A stretch of 11,660 nt of DNA, taken from assembly GCA_021783935.1 (NCBI GenBank), contig JAJXTK010000136.1:1-11660 (forward strand). Direction: 5' to 3'. Within the stretch, counting starts at the first letter, position 1, and each line of letters starts with the position of its first letter. The notes under the pieces were generated by a model. The model did no database searches. It was not told the origin of the DNA and saw nothing but the letters and a program-made list of their open reading frames with translations. Shown piece by piece: positions 1 to 6,281 of this stretch. A program made the translations under genes and the position numbers. Source of the stretch: Myxococcales bacterium. Its GTDB lineage: Bacteria > Myxococcota_A > Polyangia > Polyangiales > JADJMO01.

Positions 1-805
1 GCCAGACGGGCGCGGCCTCGAGGTGCAGCTCCGCCGCCACGGTCTCGGCCATGCGCAGCGCCCCCTCGTCGAGCCCGGGACCGCGCGCGATCGCCTCGCG
101 CAGCGCCTCGAGCGCGCGGCCGTCGGCGAGCATCGCGGCGCGCGCGAGCGAGCGCACCGCGTTCGATCGGTCCCCGAGCGCGAGCGCCGCCTCGCCCGCG
201 AGCCGCTGCCCCTCGGCGTCGGAGACTTCCGGCGAGAAGCGCGCGGCGAGGCGCTCGACGTCGGCGCGCGCGCGGCGCTGCACCGCGCACGCGAGCCTGC
301 GGCGCAGCACCTCCGACGAAGGATCGTCGACCAACGGCGCGAGCCACCCCTCCGCCCGCGCCGGCGCCGACGCCCGAAGCTCGAGGTCGGCGAGCTCGAG
401 CCTCGCCTCCCGCGACGCGCGGCGTGCCCCCTCGTCGCCGGCGTCCTCGCCCGCCAGCGCGCGCACGAACGCCTCGCGGATCTCGCGCGCCTCGGCGCCC
501 ACCCGCTGACGCACGCGCCCGAGCCGCAGCCACACCCCTGGAGAGCCCCCCGCGACGCGCGAGAGCGCGGTGAGCGCTTCTTCGAGCTCCGCGTCGAGGT
601 GCGCCCCCTCGCACGCGTCGGCGAGCAGCGCGAGCCCGATCGGCGAGCTCGGCGCGCGATCGAGCAGCCGGTGCGCCGCCGAGCGCGCGCGGAAGAAATC
701 GTCCGCGGCGAGCGCGCGCTCGGCGAGCTCGCGCTCCTCGCGGCCGCCGACCAGCGAGACTTCGGCGTTGGCGATCACGCGGCGCAGCTCGTCGAGGAGG
801 CCCAT
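1..805 (-). CDS. TPR-like helical repeat protein, partial (C-terminus beyond window)
   Basis: The minus strand is open from an ATG at 805-803 to the left edge, giving 268 residues without a stop, so the gene is cut by the window. The product is rich in Ala, Leu, Arg and Glu and reads as consecutive amphipathic helices. Residues about 26-100 have the tetratricopeptide-like rhythm of small residues, paired helices and a Pro at the turn (RAPSSPIGLALLADA, then GGSPGVWLRLGRVRQ). No signal peptide, membrane segment or catalytic motif is visible, so a cytoplasmic scaffold or adaptor is the likeliest role; no specific function can be assigned. It lies 23 bp downstream of the VOC gene on the same strand. 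It has no clear Shine-Dalgarno, but a -10-like TACCCT sits at 821-816, so it may have its own promoter. Codon use is typical of the window. HEAT-like repeats are an alternative to TPR. Confidence 0.75.
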   Translation of the reverse strand, partial: MGLLDELRRVIANAEVSLVGGREERELAERALAADDFFRARSAAHRLLDRAPSSPIGLALLADACEGAHLDAELEEALTALSRVAGGSPGVWLRLGRVRQRVGAEAREIREAFVRALAGEDAGDEGARRASREARLELADLELRASAPARAEGWLAPLVDDPSSEVLRRRLACAVQRRARADVERLAARFSPEVSDAEGQRLAGEAALALGDRSNAVRSLARAAMLADGRALEALREAIARGPGLDEGALRMAETVAAELHLEAAPVW

Positions 806-815
806 GGCGAGAGCC

Positions 816-821
816 AGGGTA
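816..821 (-). promoter_or_regulatory. Candidate -10 element of the TPR gene
   Basis: Read on the minus strand this is GCGC-TACCCT, with the T of the TA pair 16 bases before the ATG at 805. TACCCT keeps the T-A and final T of the sigma-70 -10 consensus. It lies in the short gap after the VOC stop codon. There is no recognisable -35. It resembles the elements before metG and three plus-strand genes. Inference only. Confidence 0.3.
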
Positions 822-828
822 GCGCTGC

Positions 829-1230
829 CTACGGCACGAACACGACCTCGAGCTTGATGCCGTCGGGATCGGCGAAGAACACCGCGTAGTAGCCGGGCTC
901 GTACTGCGGGTACTCGGCCGGCGCGTCGAGGATCGTCGCGCCCCACGACACCAGCTTCTGGTGGATGTCGTCGACGAAGCTCCGATCCGGGGCGTCGAAC
1001 GCGAGGTGGTGCAGCCCGACGCGGTAGCGATCGAAGGTCTGCGCGCGTCGATCCTCGGGCGCCTGCTGCAGGTAGAGCCCGAGCCGGTCGGCCCCGACGT
1101 AGCCGACCAGACCGGGCTCCTCGGACGCGAGTCGATACCCGAGCGCCGGCAGCAGGCGCGCGTAGAAGGCGCGGCTCGCCGCGAGGTCGTTGACGGTGAG
1201 GACGACGTGGTTGAGGGATCCGACCCTCAT
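829..1230 (-). CDS. VOC superfamily (glyoxalase / bleomycin-resistance fold) protein
   Basis: This 133-residue protein is a typical single-chain vicinal-oxygen-chelate unit with two beta-alpha-beta-beta-beta modules. The first runs about 5-55 (LNHVVLTVNDLAASRAFY), the second about 72-131 (GLHHLAFDA to the end). Putative metal ligands are H8 in NHVV, H75 in HHLAF and E128 in KLEVVF, after the family signature FADPDGIKLE. Members include glyoxalase I, dioxygenases and fosfomycin or bleomycin resistance proteins; nothing here singles out a substrate. Similar short proteins are often annotated only as glyoxalase-like. The ATG at 1230-1228 overlaps the metG TGA (TGATG), so translation is very likely coupled to metG and no separate ribosome binding site is needed. 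The fold is a firm call; the reaction is unknown. Confidence 0.93.
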   Translation of the reverse strand: MRVGSLNHVVLTVNDLAASRAFYARLLPALGYRLASEEPGLVGYVGADRLGLYLQQAPEDRRAQTFDRYRVGLHHLAFDAPDRSFVDDIHQKLVSWGATILDAPAEYPQYEPGYYAVFFADPDGIKLEVVFVP

Positions 1231-3299
1231 CACTTCACCCGCGTGCCGATCACGCGCCCCCTCGCTGGCTGTACGAGCGCGAGGTCCCCCTCGCCGTCGC
1301 CGCCGGCGGCCAGCACCATGCCGCGCGACTCGAGCCCCATGAGCTTCGCGGGCTTGAGGTTCGCGACCACCGTCACCTGCTGGCCGACGAGCGCCTCGGG
1401 GGCGAAGCTCTTGCCGATGCCGGCGACGATCTGCCGCGGCGCCGGCTCGCCGACGTCGACCATCAGCTTCAAGAGCTTGTCGCTCTTGGGCACGCGCTCG
1501 GCCGAGAGCACCGTGCCGACGCGCAGATCGAGGCGCGTGAACTCGTCGAAGGTGATCTCGGCCGCCGGCTCGGCCATCTCCTTCTTCTTCGGCTCCTTCG
1601 ACGCGGCGCCCTTCTTCGGCGCCTCGGGCTCCGGCGCCGCCTTGGCGACGCCAAGCTCGGCGAAGATCTGCTCCTGCCGCTCGGCGTCGATCTTGGGGAA
1701 GATCGGCGTGCCGAGGGCGAGCTTGTCCGTCGCGAAGGCGCGCGCGAACGACAGCGCCGTCTGATCCGTCCCCTCGCGCCCCGACGGCGCCTCGAGCGCG
1801 GGCAAGCCGAGCTGCGCGCGCAGCTTGTCGCTCACGGTGGGCATCGCGGGCCACACGAGCACCGAGAGCCAGCGCAGCACCTCGAGGCTCGTCGCGAGGA
1901 TCGCATCCACGCGCGCCGCGCCCGCCTCCCCCTTCTTCGCCTCGGCCCACGGGGCCGACTCGTCGACGTACTTGTTCGCCGCGCGCGCGAGCGCCCAGAT
2001 CGAGTCGATCGCGCGGTGCGGCGCGACCTCCTCGAAGGCCGCCGACGCGCCCGCGAGCGCGAGCTTCGCGGCCTCCTCGAGCTTGTCCTCGAGCGGCCCG
2101 CGCCCCGCCGTCGCGTCGAGCGTCGGGGCGTCCTTGCGCAGCTTCGTGCAGAGGCCGAGCGTGCGGTTCAACAGGTTGCCGAGCGTGTCGGCGAGCTCCG
2201 CGTTGTAGCGCGCGACCAGCTGCGCGTGGCTGAAGTCGCCGTCCTGCCCGAAGGCGACCTCGCGCAGCAGGTAGTAGCGCACGACGTCGGCGCCGAAGAC
2301 CTCCGCGAGCTTGCGCGGCTCGACGGTGTTGCGCAGCGACTTCGACATCTTCTGGCCGTTGATCGTGAGCCAGCCGTGCACGAAGACCTTCTTGGGCAGC
2401 TGCTCGTCGGCGAAGCCCGCGGCCATGAGGAACGCCGGCCAGTAGATCGTGTGGAAGCGCAGGATGTCCTTGCCGACCAGGTGCAGGTCGCACGGCCAGT
2501 AGCGCGCGAGCGGCGCGCCGCCGAGCGTCGGCGTCGCCTCGGGCCTCTTCGGATCGCCGAGCGCGCTCAGGTAGTTGGTGAGCGCGTCGAACCACACGTA
2601 CATGACGTGCTTGGGCGCGTCCGGCACGGGGATGCCCCACGCGAACGACGTCCGCGAGACCGACAGATCCTGGAGCCCGGCCTTCACGAACGACATGACC
2701 TCGTTGCGCCGCGACTCGGGCGAGATGAACCCCGGATGCCTCTCGTAGAAGGCGAGCAGTCGATCCTGGAAGGCCGAGAGCCTGAAGAAGAAGCTCGGCT
2801 CGCGGACCTTCGAGACGGGCTTCTTGTGGATCGGGCAGCTCGGCCCCTCGCTGCTGCCGGGCGGCGCGGGCTCGAGCTCCTTCTCGGTGTAGTAGGCCTC
2901 GCAGCCGACGCAGTAGAGCCCCTCGTACTGCCCCTCGTAGATGAAGCCGGCTCTCTGGCAGCGAAGCCAGAGGTCCTGCACGACGGCCACGTGACGCGGC
3001 TCGGTCGTGCGGATGAAGTCGTCGGGCTCGGTGAGCAGCTCGTTCGGCTTCTTCGCGAAGGTGCGCTGGAAGACCTCGCTCGCGGCGTCGACGAACGCCT
3101 TGGGCGCCATCCCCTTGGCCTCGGCCGCCTCCTCGATCTTCTGACCGTGCTCGTCGGTCCCGGTCAGCATGCGGACGTCGTCGCCGCGCAGGCGATGGAA
3201 GCGCGCGAGCGTGTCGGCGACGACCGTGGTGTAGGCGTGGCCGAGGTGGGGGACGTCGTTGACGTAGTAGATCGGGGTCGTGACGTAGAAGCGGGGCAT
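1230..3299 (-). CDS. metG: Methionine--tRNA ligase (methionyl-tRNA synthetase)
   Basis: This class Ia enzyme charges tRNA(Met) with methionine for initiation and elongation in the cytoplasm. The 689-residue protein starts with the canonical MPRFYVTTPIYYVNDVPHLGH; the HIGH-type motif is HLGH at 18-21 and the KMSKS loop is at 317-321. The connective-peptide zinc knuckle has C130, C133, C155 and H158, the single-knuckle CxxC/CxxH form known from Thermus-type enzymes. The anticodon-binding helical domain covers about 355-545. A charged Ala/Lys/Pro linker (551-580) leads to the appended OB-fold tRNA-binding domain (about 581-689; LDLRVGTVLSAERVPKSDKLL). The ATG at 3299 is fixed by the conserved N-terminus, although the frame stays open far upstream opposite the kinase gene. 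No Shine-Dalgarno is evident; a -10-like TACGCGT lies at 3315-3309. It is the first gene of a minus-strand unit with the VOC gene. Confidence 0.98.
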   Translation of the reverse strand: MPRFYVTTPIYYVNDVPHLGHAYTTVVADTLARFHRLRGDDVRMLTGTDEHGQKIEEAAEAKGMAPKAFVDAASEVFQRTFAKKPNELLTEPDDFIRTTEPRHVAVVQDLWLRCQRAGFIYEGQYEGLYCVGCEAYYTEKELEPAPPGSSEGPSCPIHKKPVSKVREPSFFFRLSAFQDRLLAFYERHPGFISPESRRNEVMSFVKAGLQDLSVSRTSFAWGIPVPDAPKHVMYVWFDALTNYLSALGDPKRPEATPTLGGAPLARYWPCDLHLVGKDILRFHTIYWPAFLMAAGFADEQLPKKVFVHGWLTINGQKMSKSLRNTVEPRKLAEVFGADVVRYYLLREVAFGQDGDFSHAQLVARYNAELADTLGNLLNRTLGLCTKLRKDAPTLDATAGRGPLEDKLEEAAKLALAGASAAFEEVAPHRAIDSIWALARAANKYVDESAPWAEAKKGEAGAARVDAILATSLEVLRWLSVLVWPAMPTVSDKLRAQLGLPALEAPSGREGTDQTALSFARAFATDKLALGTPIFPKIDAERQEQIFAELGVAKAAPEPEAPKKGAASKEPKKKEMAEPAAEITFDEFTRLDLRVGTVLSAERVPKSDKLLKLMVDVGEPAPRQIVAGIGKSFAPEALVGQQVTVVANLKPAKLMGLESRGMVLAAGGDGEGDLALVQPARGRVIGTRVK

Positions 3300-3308
3300 T
3301 GCGCCCGC

Positions 3309-3318
3309 ACGCGTAGCG
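3309..3318 (-). promoter_or_regulatory. Candidate -10 element of metG
   Basis: On the minus strand this reads CGCTACGCGT, with the T of TA 16 bases before the metG ATG. The 7-mer TACGCGT fits the pattern TAYGSST, shared with the elements before the genes starting at 5606 and 6282. It would give a leader of only a few bases. No -35 box is recognised. Confidence 0.35.
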
Positions 3319-3485
3319 CGCGGCCGCGCGAGCGGGAAGGCGCCCGCGGCCGGCGCACGCTCATCTCGATTGTCCGCGACGCCGCGTGGCGGGGTCTTCG
3401 GAGGACGAGCGCGCGCCGTCGGCTCGCCGGCCGGCGCGCTGGGGCGAGGAGGTCGGCGGCGGAGATGCCTCGTGGCACGCCTATC

Positions 3486-3495
3486 CGGTACAGTC
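3486..3495 (+). promoter_or_regulatory. Candidate -10 element of the propeller-kinase gene
   Basis: CGGTACAGTC contains TACAGT (3489-3494), a four-of-six match to TATAAT, with its T exactly 12 bases before the GTG at 3501. Transcription would begin at or within a base or two of the start codon, predicting a leaderless mRNA. No -35 match is seen. The same offset recurs before two other plus-strand genes. Confidence 0.4.
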
Positions 3496-3500
3496 GAGGC

Positions 3501-5543
3501 GTGATCTCCCCCGCGTTGCCGCGCGTCGACGACGAGCTGCGCCGGCTGCTCGGCACGGTGGTCGACGCGCTGCCTGCGTCGACGGGCGAGGCCTCGCGCT
3601 TCCGGTTGGACCACCGGCTCGGTGAGGGGGGCACCGGCGTCGCGTTCTTCGCGATGCGCGTCGCGGCCCAGGGCGAGTCGCCGCACGTCGTCAAGCTCTT
3701 CCGCCCCTCGCTGCTGCTCAAGTCGCCCGAGCTCGCGGAGCTCTCCCTGCGCAAGGAGCACGCGGCGATGCGCCGGCTCAACGAGCGCGTCCCCCCCTCG
3801 CCGTACGTCGTGCGCATGACCGACGTCGGCGAGGTGCAGGTCGAGTACCAGGCGCACCCGCTCACGCTCCCCTGGATCGCCTCCGAGTTCGTGAACGGCG
3901 GCCTCGAGGGGACCACGCTCACCGAGCGCATCGCGCGAGCGGTGGAGGCGACCGGCGTCGGCTTCGACCCCGAGCGCGCGCTGCGCACGCTCCGCTGCGT
4001 GGTCGAGGGGCTCAGCGTCGTGCACGAGCTCGGGGTCATCCACCGCGACATCAAGCCGGACAACGTCCTGCTCTGCGGCTTCGCCGAGAACGAGATCGCC
4101 AAGATCGCCGACTTCGGCGTCGCGCGCGCGAGAGGGCTCGATCTGACCTTCGGCTCGCAGCCGGTCGGCACGATCGGCTACGCGGCGCCCGAGCAGCTCG
4201 GGCTGCTGCGCGCCGAGACGACGACCGCGACCGACACCTTCGCGCTCGCGGTGCTCCTCTACCGGATGCTCACCGCCGACGAGTACTTCCGACGCCTTCA
4301 GTTCGCCGAGCTCGCCGTGCGGCGCGACGACGGCCCCGATCCGCGGCCCCGCCTGCGCGACGCGCCTCGCCTTCACCCCGAGATCGCGCAGGGCGGTCCG
4401 ATGCTCGAGGCGCTCGACGCGGCGATCCGCAAGGCGACCTCGGTCGACCCCGGGCGCCGCTTCGCGACCGCGCGCGCCTTCCTCGACGCCGTCGAGCCCG
4501 CGCTGCGCGCGCTGGCGCGCCCCGGCACTGCGCGCGGCCGCAGATCCGCCACGCGCGAGCGGCTGCGCACGCTCATGCAGCAGGCCGTCGGGCGCACGAG
4601 CTGGTCGGCGCGCCACAACCCCGGCGACGATCGCGTGCTGCGCTCGATCGCCTGGGAGCCCGACGGGCGCGCGCTCGCCATCGCGCGCGACGATCTGCAG
4701 TACTGGGACGGCCGTCAGTGGTTCCACGTGGCGACGCCGCCGCGCCTGCCGCCGAGCTCGCTCTGCTTCGCCATGCGCGTCGCGGCGGGGCGCTTCATCG
4801 TCGGCGGCGCGGGGGGCGCGCTCGTCGAGCTGTCGGAGGCCGGCTGGGGCGAGGTCCCGCCGCTCGGCGACGCGAGCCTCGTGTTCGAGCGCGCGGCGGG
4901 GTCGCCCGAGGAGCTGCTCGTGATCGCGGCCACGCTCGCCGGCGCGCCGACGCTCTACGTCTCCGACCGGCGCGCGTGGCGCACGCCGCTGCTGCTCCCG
5001 CACGTCGGCGCGATCAACGGCGTCGCGCGCCTCGACGAGCAGCGCTTCGCGCTCGTCGGCCGAGCGCTCGGCGGCGCGGGCTACCTCGGCGTCTACGACG
5101 CGGCCTCGCACGCCGTGAGCGCGTTCACCCCCCCCTCGCCGCGCCCGCTGCTCGCGATCGCGACCGATGTCGAGGGCATGGCCTTCGCCGTCGGCCCTGC
5201 GGGCTTGGCGCTTGCCATCCGCGCCGACCCCGAGGGGGGCGCGACGATCGAGCTCGAGAAGGTCATGACGCAGCGGGACCTCGCCGCCGTGACGATCGAC
5301 CCCGCCGGCGTCGCGTGGGCCGTCGCGCAGGGGCGCGTGCTCAAGCGCTTCACGCTCGCCGGCGCGGCGCCGAGCTGGGAGACGGTGCACGGCTTCGACT
5401 GGCTCGTGCCTGCGATCGGCGTGCTCGCAGCGGGCGGCGCGGTCTTCGCGTGCACCGTCGACGGGGCCGTGCTCGAGGGGCGCGAGGAGGCGCAGGTCGC
5501 GCTCGCGGCGCCGCCCCCCTCATGGCCGACGCCGGCGCGGTGA
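3501..5543 (+). CDS. Hanks-type Ser/Thr protein kinase with C-terminal beta-propeller-like domain
   Basis: The 680-residue product has a eukaryotic-like kinase domain at about 34-335. Visible elements are the glycine loop GEGGTG (41-46), ATP-binding K65 in VVKLF, helix-C E86, catalytic HRD with D183, K185 and N188, DFG at 204-206 and APE at 229-231. All key residues are present, so it should be active. After a basic linker (about 336-378) come roughly seven repeats, each a pair of hydrophobic beta strands around a G/D turn (starting near 379, 420, 470, 505, 550, 594 and 637). This suggests a seven-bladed propeller-like sensor or docking domain. No membrane segment or signal peptide is seen, so it is probably cytoplasmic. 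The GTG at 3501 is chosen because a -10-like TACAGT lies 12 bases upstream and the kinase fold begins soon after; an ATG at 3465 would add 12 residues. Kinase call is firm, propeller inferred, substrate unknown. Confidence 0.93.
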   Translation: MISPALPRVDDELRRLLGTVVDALPASTGEASRFRLDHRLGEGGTGVAFFAMRVAAQGESPHVVKLFRPSLLLKSPELAELSLRKEHAAMRRLNERVPPSPYVVRMTDVGEVQVEYQAHPLTLPWIASEFVNGGLEGTTLTERIARAVEATGVGFDPERALRTLRCVVEGLSVVHELGVIHRDIKPDNVLLCGFAENEIAKIADFGVARARGLDLTFGSQPVGTIGYAAPEQLGLLRAETTTATDTFALAVLLYRMLTADEYFRRLQFAELAVRRDDGPDPRPRLRDAPRLHPEIAQGGPMLEALDAAIRKATSVDPGRRFATARAFLDAVEPALRALARPGTARGRRSATRERLRTLMQQAVGRTSWSARHNPGDDRVLRSIAWEPDGRALAIARDDLQYWDGRQWFHVATPPRLPPSSLCFAMRVAAGRFIVGGAGGALVELSEAGWGEVPPLGDASLVFERAAGSPEELLVIAATLAGAPTLYVSDRRAWRTPLLLPHVGAINGVARLDEQRFALVGRALGGAGYLGVYDAASHAVSAFTPPSPRPLLAIATDVEGMAFAVGPAGLALAIRADPEGGATIELEKVMTQRDLAAVTIDPAGVAWAVAQGRVLKRFTLAGAAPSWETVHGFDWLVPAIGVLAAGGAVFACTVDGAVLEGREEAQVALAAPPPSWPTPAR

Positions 5544-5590
5544 GCCGGGCAGCGTGGGGACGGCGCGGCGTGCGCGTCCGAGCGCGACGA

Positions 5591-5600
5591 TGCTATGGCT
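5591..5600 (+). promoter_or_regulatory. Candidate extended -10 element of the AgmX-like gene
   Basis: TGCTATGGCT ends five bases before the GTG at 5606, with its TA at -12/-11 and a TG at -15/-14 as in extended -10 promoters. The 62-bp gap after the kinase stop otherwise holds nothing recognisable. The element is almost identical in sequence and spacing to TGCTACGCCT before the DUF58 gene. A leaderless transcript is predicted. Confidence 0.45.
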
Positions 5601-5605
5601 CGCGG

Positions 5606-6232
5606 GTGCGGAAGACCGCTCTTGCAGCCCTGGGCGCGTGGGCGGCGCTCGCGATGCCCGCGTGCACCCGCCACGAAGCGCCGGACGCCCCCCCGTCGCG
5701 CGCGTGGGCGTCGAGCCCTGCCGCGAGCGCAATGCTGGCGGCGCAGCCGCGCGCGCCCGCGCCCACGGCCTCGGTCGAGGAGCCGAGCGCGCCCGCGCCG
5801 TCGACGAGCGCCTCGGCGAGCGCCTCCGTAGGCGCGCTCGCGCCCTCGACCTCGTCGACGAGCGCGCCGATCGCCTTCGCGGCCGAGCCTCCTTCCCCCA
5901 CGCTCGGCGTGCAGACCGTCGGGCTCCACATCGGCGGCGGACGCAACGACGAGGTCACCAAGGAGCCGATCCTCGCCTCGGTCGCGCCTCACCTCGAGAC
6001 GATGAAGCGCTGCTGGCCCTGGGTCGACGCGCGCGAGCGCAAGCACGCCGGCGACTTCGGCGTCGATCTGGTGATCGAGGCAGAGGGCGGGCGCGCGAGG
6101 GTCATGAACCCGCGCGGCGTCAAGAGCGCCCCCTTCCAGCAGTGCATGATCGCGGTCTTCTCGGCGATCGAGTTCCTGCGCCCGAAGACCGGCAAGACGC
6201 AGGCGAGCTACGCCCTGCGCTTCACGCCGTAG
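5606..6232 (+). CDS. Exported, probably lipid-anchored protein with AgmX/PglI-like C-terminal domain
   Basis: The product is 208 residues. An N-terminal signal (VRKTALAALGAWAALAMPAC) has two basic residues, a hydrophobic core and C20. The lipobox is imperfect (M-P-A-C), so lipidation is likely but not certain; plain secretion is the alternative. Residues 21-100 are an Ala/Pro/Ser/Thr-rich linker suited to crossing the periplasm. The folded domain at about 117-207 contains KRCWPW with C136, then FGVDLVIEAEGG, then FQQC with C180, and ends in beta-rich LRFTP. This two-cysteine pattern around a strand-turn-strand matches the C-terminal domain shared by myxobacterial AgmX and PglI, which is related to the TonB C-terminal fold. 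Such proteins act in envelope and motility complexes; no partner is evident here. The GTG start is set by the signal peptide and the TA element 12 bases upstream; there is no Shine-Dalgarno. Domain assignment is moderately sure. Confidence 0.8.
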   Translation: MRKTALAALGAWAALAMPACTRHEAPDAPPSRAWASSPAASAMLAAQPRAPAPTASVEEPSAPAPSTSASASASVGALAPSTSSTSAPIAFAAEPPSPTLGVQTVGLHIGGGRNDEVTKEPILASVAPHLETMKRCWPWVDARERKHAGDFGVDLVIEAEGGRARVMNPRGVKSAPFQQCMIAVFSAIEFLRPKTGKTQASYALRFTP

Positions 6233-6266
6233 CGCGGCAGGGGCCGGGGTGCCCCGCGATTCGCCG

Positions 6267-6276
6267 TGCTACGCCT
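6267..6276 (+). promoter_or_regulatory. Candidate extended -10 element of the DUF58 gene
   Basis: TGCTACGCCT ends five bases before the GTG at 6282, with TA at -12/-11, matching the element at 5591-5600 in 8 of 10 positions and in spacing. It lies in the 49-bp gap after the AgmX-like gene. A weak GC hairpin (GGGGC/GCCCC, 6240-6255) precedes it. A leaderless DUF58 transcript is predicted. Confidence 0.45.
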
Positions 6277-6281
6277 GCGCG

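Larger units (their letters stand above)
3300..3500. promoter_or_regulatory. Divergent intergenic region between metG and the kinase gene
   Basis: This 201-bp stretch holds no convincing gene. It should carry both divergent promoters. Candidate -10 elements sit at 3309-3315 (minus, metG) and 3489-3494 (plus, kinase). A perfect 12-bp palindrome, CGCCGGCCGGCG, occupies 3425-3436 and could be an operator, but such GC palindromes arise readily at this composition. A GAGGAGG run at 3446-3452 would be too far (12 bases) from the in-frame ATG at 3465 to act as a good ribosome binding site. Confidence 0.55.

Noticed and set aside
23..889. Plus-strand open frame at the left edge
   Set aside because: Arg-rich shadow. 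The minus strand here encodes a coherent TPR-like protein and the end of the VOC gene.
2016..3500. Plus-strand open frame running into the kinase, opposite metG
   Set aside because: Its translation is low-complexity Arg/Ala/Leu/Val antisense of metG. The kinase starts at the GTG at 3501.
3465..3500. ATG at 3465 as the kinase start
   Set aside because: The purine-rich run upstream is either adjacent (GGAG) or 12 bases away, and the added 12 residues look like promoter DNA, including the TACAGT element.
3300..5390. Long minus-strand open frame continuous with metG, opposite the kinase gene
   Set aside because: It is a shadow of the GC-rich kinase gene: Arg/Ala/Asp-rich with no domain, while the plus frame has all kinase motifs. 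MetG's conserved N-terminus fixes its start at 3299.
6240..6255. GGGGC-N6-GCCCC hairpin after the AgmX-like gene as a terminator
   Set aside because: The stem is only five base pairs with no T run, so it is expected by chance at this GC content.
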